Positions 35,548 through 43,417 of a stretch of 64,000 nucleotides of DNA are shown in pieces. The notes under the pieces are model-generated. The model was not told the origin of the DNA and searched no databases. It worked only from the letters and a program-made list of their open reading frames with translations. Position 1 is the stretch's first letter; the number at the start of each line of letters is the position of its first letter. Source of the stretch: Neobacillus notoginsengisoli (lineage in GTDB: Bacteria > Bacillota > Bacilli > Bacillales > Cytobacillaceae); the NCBI RefSeq assembly GCF_003515685.1, contig NZ_QWEG01000001.1, forward strand, positions 1-64,000, in the 5' to 3' direction. Both the position numbers and the translations under genes were made by a program.

Positions 35548-36282
35548 TTGAATGATTATGAATTGAACGTACTTGGAGAGGTAAAAGAATGGAAGCGGAA
35601 ATGCTCGGCGCGGTCGAGTATGTTCAACAGGTTGTCCAAGAAAGCACAGGGCAAAATCAACAGCCTCATACCGGAAAAGGTCCACAATGCGATGACCGAG
35701 GCAATCAAGGGAATGGTCAAGGCGACTCTGGCAGGATCGAATTTTACGACGAAAAAACCCGTTGAGCCTCAGCCGGATCTTATAAAGATGGATGAGGAGG
35801 CAAAAAGGAAAGTAAATGTGTTTCAAAAAACGGCAATGATTGAAGGGGCCGGTACAGGTGCGGGTGGAATTTTGCTTGGACTGGCGGACTTTCCGCTGCT
35901 TTTGACAATTAAAATGAAATTTTTGTTCGAACTTGCGGCTGTGTACGGTTTCAACACAGAGGAATATGAAGAGAGGCTGTTCCTTCTTCATGTCTTTCAG
36001 CTCGCTTTTTCAAGCGATGAGACGAGGTTTGAAACATTGGATGTCATTGATCATTGGGAGGAACGAAAGAGGAATCTGGCTGATATGGACTGGCGGGAAT
36101 TTCAACAGGAATACCGCGATTATATTGACCTCGCAAAAATGCTCCAGCTCGTACCTGGTATAGGTGCGGTGGTCGGTGCCTATGCGAACAACAAACTACT
36201 TGGGCATCTTGGGGAAACTGCGATGAATGCATACAGGCTTCGGATTCTGAAGAGCGGTGGGTCTGCTGAAGGAAAAGGGTAG
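35548..36282 (+). CDS. ecsC: EcsC family protein
   Basis: About 244 aa. Family segments: INSLIPEKVHNAMTEAIKGM near 33-52, GAGTGAGGILLGLADFPLLL near 101-120, and LVPGIGAVVGAYANNKLLGHLG near 207-228. The function of EcsC is not established. TTG 35548 gives MNDYELNVLGEVKEWKRK, matching the family start; a weak AAAAAGG lies upstream. The frame further upstream overlaps the ecsB terminator region and lacks similarity. Confidence 0.88.
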   Translation: MNDYELNVLGEVKEWKRKCSARSSMFNRLSKKAQGKINSLIPEKVHNAMTEAIKGMVKATLAGSNFTTKKPVEPQPDLIKMDEEAKRKVNVFQKTAMIEGAGTGAGGILLGLADFPLLLTIKMKFLFELAAVYGFNTEEYEERLFLLHVFQLAFSSDETRFETLDVIDHWEERKRNLADMDWREFQQEYRDYIDLAKMLQLVPGIGAVVGAYANNKLLGHLGETAMNAYRLRILKSGGSAEGKG

Positions 36283-36389
36283 GGAGATGAAAGGTCGATT
36301 GGCAAACGTCCTGATTTTTTTCTGGATCCATTTGTAACAACGCGATACAGGAACGGTATCCGAGGCTTAGGCCGGTTAATAAGACAAAA

Positions 36390-36419
36390 TAAAAACAGCC
36401 ATGGCGGCTGTTTTTTGTT
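36390..36419. terminator. Bidirectional terminator, ecsC / yhfA
   Basis: AAAACAGCC and GGCTGTTTT arms around ATGGC, flanked by A and T runs, between convergent genes. Confidence 0.9.
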
Positions 36420-36433
36420 TTGAAAAGGTGCAG

Positions 36434-37834
36434 TCAGATTAGGAACATGGCGGCAATCGTTGTAACGGCAAGGCCGATGACAACTGGCAGGAGATTCCTT
36501 CTGGCAAGTTCGAAGGGGTCAACATTGCAGATGGCTGCTGCGGGGATTAACGCCCATGGGACGAGTGTTCCGCCGCCGACCCAAATGGCTGCGATTTGTC
36601 CAAGGGCTGTGAGTGTTTCCGCTCCTTTGCCGATTGATGCGGCAAATAGGCCCGCTACCGATCCCGCTAGCGAAATACCGGAAAACCCTGATCCGTCCAG
36701 GCCGGTAATCGCTCCCACAGTTGTCAGGGTAACGGCGGCGATTTCTTTGCTTAATGGTACAAGGCCCGCCAGAGCGATGCCGAGATCGTTTACGATTCCA
36801 TGAGAAGTTTTGGGTAGGGAGTCGCCAATGATTGTGCTAAAGCCTGAATCTCCCAGGTAGAAAAATGCGGCAATTGGAATGACGGGGCCGAACACTTTAA
36901 AGCCGAATTGAAAGCCGTCAATTAAATAGGCTGTTGTTTTCTCAAGCCCTTTGTTTTTATGGGCGGTAAGAGTGATGGCGAGCAAAATGAAAATGGACGT
37001 ACCGCCAACGAGTGCTGTCGCGTCCCCGCCTTGCAGATCCAAAACGAACATCGCCGCTACGTCAATGGCGAATAGGATTGGGACGAAGAGGGCGAAGAAG
37101 CGTTTTTGCCAAGTGGAAAGAAGGGTTTGGCTGTTATGGGCCGGCTGGGTTGTTCCGCCTGGCACGACCCCTGTTGATCCGGTCAGTTTTCCGCTTCTCA
37201 TGTCCCGTTTAAGGAAATAGAAAGCGGTCAATGTTGTTACGGTTCCCATGATGAAAACGAGTGGAATACTGGCGCTTAATACGTCCCCAACTGGAAGGCC
37301 TGCTGCATCGGCAGTCAGCTTCGGTGCAGCTTGGATGACGAAATCACCGGAAAGCGCGATGCCATGGCCGAAGAGATTCATCGCCATCGCCACGCCTAGT
37401 GCGGGCAGTCCAGCTCTAATTGCTACCGGCAAAAGAACCGCGCCGAGAAGTGCGACCGCCGGGGATGGCCAGAAGAACCACGAAATAATCATCATCAGGA
37501 TCCCAATTGTCCAATAAGCGAGTGTAGAATTTCTGATCAGCTTCGTAAAAGGGGAAATCATGACATCATTAATGCCAGTTGTTGTCAGCGTTTTGCTCAT
37601 GGCGACAATGATCGAGATGACGAGGATCGTCGACAGAAGTTCCGTTATGGCGTAAATGAAGCTGTTGAACACACTGCTTACCGAGCCGCTAACCGAACCG
37701 GTCGCTGTGATCGCAATGAGAAAGATACCGATGATGCAAACAAGCGCGGTATCGCGCCGCATCACCATAAAACCGATAATAAGACCAATAAAGATAACAT
37801 ATATCCAATGGAGAGCCGTAAGCTCCGCAACCAT
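36434..37834 (-). CDS. yhfA: YhfA-like polytopic membrane transporter
   Basis: 466 aa with about 11-12 membrane segments. Gly/Pro-rich stretches such as ISWFFWPSPAVALLGAVLLPVA and WVGGGTLVPWALIPAAAICNVDP recall two-fold pseudosymmetric ion-coupled carriers (NhaC- or citrate-like). The substrate is unknown. It sits where yhfA lies in B. subtilis, between ecsC and the hem cluster. GGGAGG precedes the ATG. It reads away from hmoB's terminator. Confidence 0.82.
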   Translation of the reverse strand: MVAELTALHWIYVIFIGLIIGFMVMRRDTALVCIIGIFLIAITATGSVSGSVSSVFNSFIYAITELLSTILVISIIVAMSKTLTTTGINDVMISPFTKLIRNSTLAYWTIGILMMIISWFFWPSPAVALLGAVLLPVAIRAGLPALGVAMAMNLFGHGIALSGDFVIQAAPKLTADAAGLPVGDVLSASIPLVFIMGTVTTLTAFYFLKRDMRSGKLTGSTGVVPGGTTQPAHNSQTLLSTWQKRFFALFVPILFAIDVAAMFVLDLQGGDATALVGGTSIFILLAITLTAHKNKGLEKTTAYLIDGFQFGFKVFGPVIPIAAFFYLGDSGFSTIIGDSLPKTSHGIVNDLGIALAGLVPLSKEIAAVTLTTVGAITGLDGSGFSGISLAGSVAGLFAASIGKGAETLTALGQIAAIWVGGGTLVPWALIPAAAICNVDPFELARRNLLPVVIGLAVTTIAAMFLI

Positions 37835-37939
37835 GCGAATATCCTCCCTTCATGCATCCGTATAAGTAGGCGAACGACCCAATTTGGGATGTAATACAGA
37901 ATATGAAAATCGGGAGAAGTGGTGAAAGGTGCAAACAAA

Positions 37940-37975
37940 AAAAGAACAGGGCGGCTTGCCCTGTTCCTTTATTCT
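37940..37975 (-). terminator. hmoB terminator
   Basis: AGAACAGGGC and GCCCTGTTC arms around GGCTT; the minus strand continues into TTTTTTTG, directly at the hmoB stop. Confidence 0.9.
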
Positions 37976-38460
37976 GAAATATAGTATTTCGTGATGTATG
38001 ATTTCCCGGAAAAGATGCTTTGCCCGGATTCTTCGGTTTTGGCACCGTGCGATTTGCCGAAAGCGTTAGAGTCTTTCCAGCTCTGGAAGGCAGCCTCATC
38101 TTCCCACGCAGTCAAAATGACATACGTATTGGATTTAATCGGCCGGAGTACTCTTATAGCCTGAAAACCAGGTGATGATTCAATTTTGCCGGCGCGGTTT
38201 TTGAAGCGGTACTCGAACACAGGCCGTCCTTCCTCGGTTACCGGGATGTTATTCATAACGATAAGCCCCGGGTTGCCAAGGCTTCCAACCGATTCAAGCA
38301 CCTCGAATTTCCTTGGTGAGGCGAAAACGGTTTTTCCTTCCGTTTCATGGACGAGAAGGGCACTGTCTTCCCCGGTCATTAAAACCATCTTTTCCTTGCT
38401 GTGTTTTTCGGCAAGCCTTTCCAAAAAGTCATACGTTCCCGCGGTCATGTAAAGATTCAT
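37969..38460 (-). CDS. hmoB: Heme-degrading monooxygenase HmoB
   Basis: 163 aa. A C-terminal antibiotic-biosynthesis-monooxygenase domain aligns with IsdG: Asn70/71 in IVMNNIPV, Trp128 in AFQSWKDS and His138 in FGKSHG match the Asn-Trp-His triad. It opens heme oxidatively to release iron. It corresponds to B. subtilis yhgC/hmoB and is transcribed divergently from hemE, so heme breakdown and synthesis genes share one intergenic region. The ribosome-binding site is GGAGC. Confidence 0.92.
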   Translation of the reverse strand: MNLYMTAGTYDFLERLAEKHSKEKMVLMTGEDSALLVHETEGKTVFASPRKFEVLESVGSLGNPGLIVMNNIPVTEEGRPVFEYRFKNRAGKIESSPGFQAIRVLRPIKSNTYVILTAWEDEAAFQSWKDSNAFGKSHGAKTEESGQSIFSGKSYITKYYISE

Positions 38461-38821
38461 CGTATCAGCTCCAATTTATTTAATAAAAGACAGCATGAGA
38501 AGAACAAAAGGTTTCTCATGTGCTGCCATCCGTACGGAATAATTCCGGCTCGTGAAGCATTCCTTTGGGCGGTCTGCCCGGTCTAAATGGACGGCAGGAT
38601 ATGCTGGGAGTGAGGCACTGGAACCGTCCCCATGCATCATTTTCCCGGTTGTGGCAGAGTTGCAAACGTAATTACGACTTTTTTTTGACAGTTGGCTGGG
38701 ATGTGTGTACACCTTCTAGATTAACAGATATAGTTTAAACAGACTAAAATTGTAAAGTTTTTATTTTTACGGTGGTTATATTAGAATGGATACTGAGAAG
38801 TTGTGAAAGGTGGAAACTGAG
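38461..38821. promoter_or_regulatory. 361-bp divergent hmoB/hemE region with inverted repeats
   Basis: An inverted repeat AGCATGAGAA (38492-38501) with TTCTCATG-TGCT (38513-38524) lies 30 bp before hmoB. On the minus strand it is followed by TCTTTTATT, so it could be a leader terminator. A 13-bp palindrome CGGAATAATTCCG is at 38535-38547. TTTGACA at about 38684 is a candidate -35 for hemE, but no convincing -10 was fixed. No classic Fur box was seen. Confidence 0.5.
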
Positions 38822-39865
38822 ATGAGAGAAATCAATGAAACATTTTTGAAGGCAGCGAGGGGTGAAAAGACAGGACATGTTCCAGTTTGGTATATGCGTC
38901 AGGCGGGGCGTTCCCAGCCTGAGTACCGGGCGATTAAGGAAAAGTATTCCCTGTTTGAAATTACCCACCAGCCTGAATTGTGTGCATATGTTACCCGCCT
39001 TCCGGTAGAACAATATAATGTCGATGCGGCAATTTTATATAAAGATATTATGACCCCGCTTCCTGCACTTGGAGTTGACGTTGAGATTAAGTCAGGAATC
39101 GGCCCTGTCATAGACAACCCGATTAGATCGGTGGCTGATGTTGAAAAGCTTGGTGAACTCAATCCAGAGGAAGATGTTCCATATGTCATCGAGACGATCA
39201 AAATCCTGACACAGGAACAGCTTTCCGTTCCTTTGATTGGTTTTTCCGGCGCGCCTTTCACCCTTGCAAGCTATATGATCGAGGGCGGCCCTTCAAAGAA
39301 TTATAATAAAACAAAGGCATTCATGTACTCGGAGCCAGAGGCTTGGTTCGCGCTCATGAATAAGCTGGCTGATACAACGATTACGTATGTGAAAGCACAA
39401 GTCAATGCTGGCGCGAGAGCCATCCAGATTTTCGATTCATGGGTTGGCGCTTTGAATGTGGCGGATTACCGCTATTATATTAAGCCTGTCATGGAACGTA
39501 TATTCACTGAACTAAGAAAAGAGAATGTTCCTTTGATCATGTTCGGCGTTGGCGCAAGCCATCTCGCTGTGGAATGGAACGATCTTCCGCTTGATGTTGT
39601 CGGACTTGACTGGAGGCTTCCAATCAGCGAGGCGCGGAAAATGGGCGTTACCAAAACTGTCCAGGGCAACCTAGACCCGGCTCTTCTCCTTGCTCCATGG
39701 GAGTATATTGAAGAGCGCGCGAGGGAAATCCTTGACCAGGGAATGACACAGCCTGGCTATATTTTCAACCTTGGCCACGGTGTATTCCCGGCCGTAAATC
39801 CGGAAACCTTGAAAAGGCTCACCTCTTTTGTACACGAATATTCAGCGTCTAAATTAAGTAAGTAA
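38822..39865 (+). CDS. hemE: Uroporphyrinogen decarboxylase
   Basis: 347 aa. It converts uroporphyrinogen III to coproporphyrinogen III. Signatures: [16 protein letters not shown] near 19-34, [17 protein letters not shown] near 73-89, [22 protein letters not shown] near 137-158, and [13 protein letters not shown] near 317-329. ATG 38822 lies 8 nt after AAAGGTGG; the GTG at 38810 overlaps that site. It is first in the hemE-hemH-hemY operon of the coproporphyrin-dependent pathway. Confidence 0.97.
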   Translation: MREINETFLKAARGEKTGHVPVWYMRQAGRSQPEYRAIKEKYSLFEITHQPELCAYVTRLPVEQYNVDAAILYKDIMTPLPALGVDVEIKSGIGPVIDNPIRSVADVEKLGELNPEEDVPYVIETIKILTQEQLSVPLIGFSGAPFTLASYMIEGGPSKNYNKTKAFMYSEPEAWFALMNKLADTTITYVKAQVNAGARAIQIFDSWVGALNVADYRYYIKPVMERIFTELRKENVPLIMFGVGASHLAVEWNDLPLDVVGLDWRLPISEARKMGVTKTVQGNLDPALLLAPWEYIEERAREILDQGMTQPGYIFNLGHGVFPAVNPETLKRLTSFVHEYSASKLSK

Positions 39866-40036
39866 TAATAAACAATGCAATAGAAGTGTAAAATGGTGGT
39901 ATACTAGCCTTCTTTTTGGCAAAATAGAATGGGAATGACTTGCGGCAGGGAGAAATCCCTGCCGCAATTGCGGTTGAAAAAACCAATTAATTACATAATG
40001 CACTGGCAGAAGCCGGAACAATAAGAGGTGTGGAAT

Positions 40037-40972
40037 ATGGCAAAAAAGAAAATGGGCCTCCTCGTCATGGCATACGGGACTCCTTATACACTCGATGATT
40101 TGGAGCGGTACTATACACATATTCGCCGTGGACGGAAGCCTTCTCCTGAAATGCTTGAGGAGCTGCGCGGGCGCTATGAAGCAATTGGCGGAATCTCCCC
40201 GCTATCACATATCACAGAAGACCAGGCGGAAGGACTGGAAGCCCGCCTCAATTCAATACAGGATGAAATTGAGTTTAAAATGTATCTTGGCCTGAAGCAT
40301 ATCGAACCATATATCGAAGACGCGGTAAAACAAATGCATGAGGACGGGATTGAAGAGGCTGTCAGCATTGTACTCGCACCGCATTTTTCAACATTCAGCG
40401 TCAAGTCCTATAATGGCCGCGCAAAAGAAGAAGCCGAAAAGCTTGGTGGCCCTAACATCGTTTCAGTGGAAAGCTGGTATGACGAACCGAAATTCATTAC
40501 TTACTGGGCAAAAAAAGTAAAGGACATTTTTGCGAAAATGCCTGAAGAACAAAGAGAAAAGGCTGTCCTGATCGTTTCAGCCCACAGCCTGCCTGAACGA
40601 ATTCTCCAATCTGGCGATCCGTACCCTGAGCAGTTGAAGGAAACGGCCGATTTGATTGCAGCGGAAGCGGGTATAGAACATTATGCTGTCGGCTGGCAAA
40701 GCGAAGGCCAGACACCAGAACCGTGGCTCGGACCGGATGTGCAGGATTTGACAAGGGACCTTTACGAAAAACATGGGTATAAAGCGTTCGTCTATGTACC
40801 GGCGGGATTTGTATCTGATCATCTCGAAGTACTGTATGACAATGATTACGAATGCAAGGTCGTAACAGACGAAATTGGCGCTGCCTACTACCGTCCGGAT
40901 ATGCCGAACGCGAGGGAAGATTTTATTGATGCCCTTGCAACTGTCATCATGAAAACATTAGGGAAAGAATAG
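40037..40972 (+). CDS. hemH: Coproporphyrin ferrochelatase (HemH/CpfC)
   Basis: 311 aa. It inserts iron into coproporphyrin [33 protein letters not shown] at the start and [15 protein letters not shown] near 117-131 (active-site His), then [16 protein letters not shown] and [16 protein letters not shown] with the catalytic Glu, match the Bacillus enzyme. ATG 40037 follows AGAGGTGTGG. A gap of about 170 bp separates it from hemE, with an imperfect GGCAGGGA/TCCCTGCC hairpin at about 39943-39964. Confidence 0.96.
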   Translation: MAKKKMGLLVMAYGTPYTLDDLERYYTHIRRGRKPSPEMLEELRGRYEAIGGISPLSHITEDQAEGLEARLNSIQDEIEFKMYLGLKHIEPYIEDAVKQMHEDGIEEAVSIVLAPHFSTFSVKSYNGRAKEEAEKLGGPNIVSVESWYDEPKFITYWAKKVKDIFAKMPEEQREKAVLIVSAHSLPERILQSGDPYPEQLKETADLIAAEAGIEHYAVGWQSEGQTPEPWLGPDVQDLTRDLYEKHGYKAFVYVPAGFVSDHLEVLYDNDYECKVVTDEIGAAYYRPDMPNAREDFIDALATVIMKTLGKE

Positions 40973-41002
40973 TAGAATAAATGCAAAAAAGAGGCGATGT
41001 AC

Positions 41003-42430
41003 GTGGAGGCAGGTAAGAAAAGAGTCCTTATCATTGGCGGTGGCATGGCGGGATTGACGTCCGCCTACTACCTTCAGAAAATAGTGCGCGAAAGGGGACT
41101 GCCTCTTGAAGTGATCCTTTTGGAAGCGTCCCATCGCCTCGGCGGGAAAATGCAGACGGTCGTCAAGGACGGATTTATCATCGAACGCGGGCCTGATTCC
41201 TTTTTAGCGCGAAAGACGAGTATGTCCAGGCTTGCCGCTGAAGTTGGCATGAAGGATGAGTTGATTAGCAATTCAACAGGGAAGTCGTATGTTCTTGTGA
41301 ATGACAGGCTTCACCCAATGCCCGGCGGCTCCATTATGGGGATTCCGACCGAGGTGGGACCGTTCATCACGACCGGCCTGTTTTCCGTGCCGGGCAAAAT
41401 GCGTGCGGCAGCTGATTTTATTTTGCCAAAGTCACCTGCTGGCCAGGACCAGTCATTAGGGCGTTTTTTCAGGCGGAGACTCGGCAATGAAGTTGTCGAA
41501 AACCTGATAGAACCGCTTTTATCAGGCATTTACGCTGGTGATATTGACCAGATGAGCCTGATGGCGACTTTTCCGCAATTTTACCAGGTGGAGCAAAAAT
41601 CCCGCAGCCTGATTCTCGGTATGAAGCAAATGGCGCCGCCACCAGCGAAAAAAACACCAGACAGCGGTGGGAAAAAGAAAGGCGGAGCGTTTCTTACGTT
41701 CAGGACAGGGCTGCAGTCATTTGCCGAAGCGATTGAGGCGAGATTAGAACCCAATTCAGTATTAAAAGGGTTAAAGGCAACTAGCATTGAAAAAGTAGAT
41801 GATGATTACGAAGTCATCTTGAACAATGGAGAGTCGCTGATTGCAGACTGCATCATTTCGGCAGTTCCACACCATATTGCGCAGTCAATTTTTTCGGGTT
41901 ACAGTTTTTTCGACCCATTAAAAAGTGTTCCGTCCACTTCGGTGGCGAATGTGGCCATGGCGTTTCCGGAAAGTGCGATTAAGCAGGATATTGACGGAAC
42001 AGGATTTGTCGTTTCCAGGAATGCGGATTACACGATCACAGCATGTACATGGACACATAAAAAATGGTCGCATGCGGCACCCGCGGGAAAAGCTTTACTC
42101 CGCTGTTATGTTGGAAAGCCGGGCGATGATACAATCGTTGATTTGTCCGATGATCAAATTACGAGAATAGTTCTTGAAGACTTGAGTAAAACGATGGAAA
42201 TTGATGGTGACCCTGAGTTTGTCGTGGTTTCCCGCTGGAAAGATGCCATGCCGCAATATACTGTTGGTCATAAGCAGCGGCTTGAAACGTTAAGAGGGCA
42301 TATTGCTGCCGAACTGCCAGGTGTTTTCCTTGCTGGAGCATCTTATGAAGGTGTTGGGCTGCCTGACTGTATTGACCAGGGAGAAGCGGCGGCCAAGGAT
42401 GTTTTGGACTATCTTAATTTAGGCGACTGA
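41003..42430 (+). CDS. hemY: Coproporphyrinogen III oxidase (HemY/CgoX)
   Basis: About 475 aa. The FAD-binding motif VLIIGGGMAGLTSAYYL lies at residues 8-24, and GGKMQT and ERGPDSFLARK follow as in the Gram-positive HemY family. A C-terminal GASYEGVGLPDCIDQGEAAA completes the fold. It oxidises coproporphyrinogen III to coproporphyrin III in Firmicutes. GTG 41003 is preferred (AAAGAGGCG at 7 nt); ATG 40997 is one base from that site. It is 30 bp after hemH. Confidence 0.95.
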   Translation: MEAGKKRVLIIGGGMAGLTSAYYLQKIVRERGLPLEVILLEASHRLGGKMQTVVKDGFIIERGPDSFLARKTSMSRLAAEVGMKDELISNSTGKSYVLVNDRLHPMPGGSIMGIPTEVGPFITTGLFSVPGKMRAAADFILPKSPAGQDQSLGRFFRRRLGNEVVENLIEPLLSGIYAGDIDQMSLMATFPQFYQVEQKSRSLILGMKQMAPPPAKKTPDSGGKKKGGAFLTFRTGLQSFAEAIEARLEPNSVLKGLKATSIEKVDDDYEVILNNGESLIADCIISAVPHHIAQSIFSGYSFFDPLKSVPSTSVANVAMAFPESAIKQDIDGTGFVVSRNADYTITACTWTHKKWSHAAPAGKALLRCYVGKPGDDTIVDLSDDQITRIVLEDLSKTMEIDGDPEFVVVSRWKDAMPQYTVGHKQRLETLRGHIAAELPGVFLAGASYEGVGLPDCIDQGEAAAKDVLDYLNLGD

Positions 42431-42489
42431 AAACGGGAAAAGGACCCCCGTTGAAAAAATACACTATATCATAGCAATAGCAATCAAGG

Positions 42490-42519
42490 ATGCGCTGGGA
42501 GAACTCGGCGCATTTTTTG
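42490..42519 (+). terminator. hem operon terminator
   Basis: ATGCGC and GCGCAT arms around a 12-nt loop, then TTTTT, about 60 nt after hemY. Confidence 0.75.
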
Positions 42520-42604
42520 GTGTTATATAGTAATGGGGAATCTTAGCTTCCAGTCCGAATAGGAAGAACTAATCAGACGGGCGCTGCTCTCCAAATGTAG
42601 CCTC

Positions 42605-42633
42605 TTGTTTTTTAAATAACAGTCTGTTATACT
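42605..42633 (+). promoter_or_regulatory. Predicted SigA promoter of yhgD
   Basis: -35 TTGTTT (42605-42610) and -10 TATACT (42628-42633) with a 17-bp spacer. The palindrome TAACAG-T-CTGTTA overlaps the spacer and -10 at about 42617-42629. Confidence 0.7.
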
Positions 42634-42648
42634 ATTTTTTGTACAAAA

Positions 42649-42671
42649 TGACCGTTTTGTTCAAATGGTCA
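42649..42671. promoter_or_regulatory. Predicted YhgD operator 1
   Basis: TGACC-N13-GGTCA, whose inner part on the minus strand is ATTTGAACAAAAC. It lies just downstream of the predicted start of transcription of yhgD. The same 23-bp motif occurs upstream of yhgE. Confidence 0.75.
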
Positions 42672-42709
42672 TTATTGATTAAAAGACTGTTATTACTGGA
42701 GGTGGGGCA

Positions 42710-43288
42710 TTGTCAATCGACCGAAGGCAGCAAATTATTGAAGCTGCGACAAAGTCATTCTCACTGTTTGGCTACAAGGCTACAACGATGGATCAAGTAG
42801 CGAGGCTGGCCAATGTTGGAAAGGGCACGATCTATACTTTTTTCAAAAATAAAGAAGAATTATTCGATGAAATTATTACGTCCCTTATTAAAGAGATGAA
42901 GAGGGAAGCGGATGAAGCCTTTGACCCAACCCTTTCGTTCCACGAGAAAGTCCATCGCTCCCTGTATAAAATGCTTAAATTCCGAAAAGAGCATCAGCTG
43001 ACAATCAAGCTGTTCCAGGAAGAAAAGGAAATGGGAACCCCTGCTGTCCAGGAGGTGCTTGCGGCTGTTGAACAGGCCATCATCAATTATATGAAAGAAA
43101 AAGTGGTAGATGGCATCGCGGCTGGGGAAATTGAGGAATGTGACCCGGAAGTAACAGCTTTTATCATTTTGAAGCTTTATGTATCATTGATTTTTGACTG
43201 GGAAAAAAACCACCAGCCACTCGAAAAAGAAGAAATCGCCCGCATTTTTGAAAGGTATATTTTTCAGGGCCTGAAAAAGAAGAATTGA
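42710..43288 (+). CDS. yhgD: TetR family transcriptional regulator YhgD
   Basis: 192 aa. The N-terminal TetR helix-turn-helix is clear: RRQQIIEAATKSFSLFGYK, then TTMDQVARLANVGKGTIYTFFKNKEELF (residues about 5-52). The C-terminal ligand domain is typical in size. TTG 42710 follows GGAGGTGGGG. It is predicted to repress itself and yhgE through the shared 23-bp operator. yhgE follows after 129 bp. Confidence 0.94.
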   Translation: MSIDRRQQIIEAATKSFSLFGYKATTMDQVARLANVGKGTIYTFFKNKEELFDEIITSLIKEMKREADEAFDPTLSFHEKVHRSLYKMLKFRKEHQLTIKLFQEEKEMGTPAVQEVLAAVEQAIINYMKEKVVDGIAAGEIEECDPEVTAFIILKLYVSLIFDWEKNHQPLEKEEIARIFERYIFQGLKKKN

Positions 43289-43371
43289 GATACACTGAGG
43301 GAATAAGAAAAAACCAGTAAAACAGATGGGATTATCAAACCGATTGGTAATCCTTCATTTAAGCTTCAAAA

Positions 43372-43394
43372 TGACCTATTGAACAAAGTGGTCA
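43372..43394. promoter_or_regulatory. Predicted YhgD operator 2, upstream of yhgE
   Basis: TGACC-N13-GGTCA with core TATTGAACAAAGT, matching operator 1 at the outer pentamers and at the TTGAACAAA core. It lies 24 bp before the yhgE start codon. Confidence 0.78.
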
Positions 43395-43417
43395 CTTATT
43401 ATTAGGAGGTCAAACGA

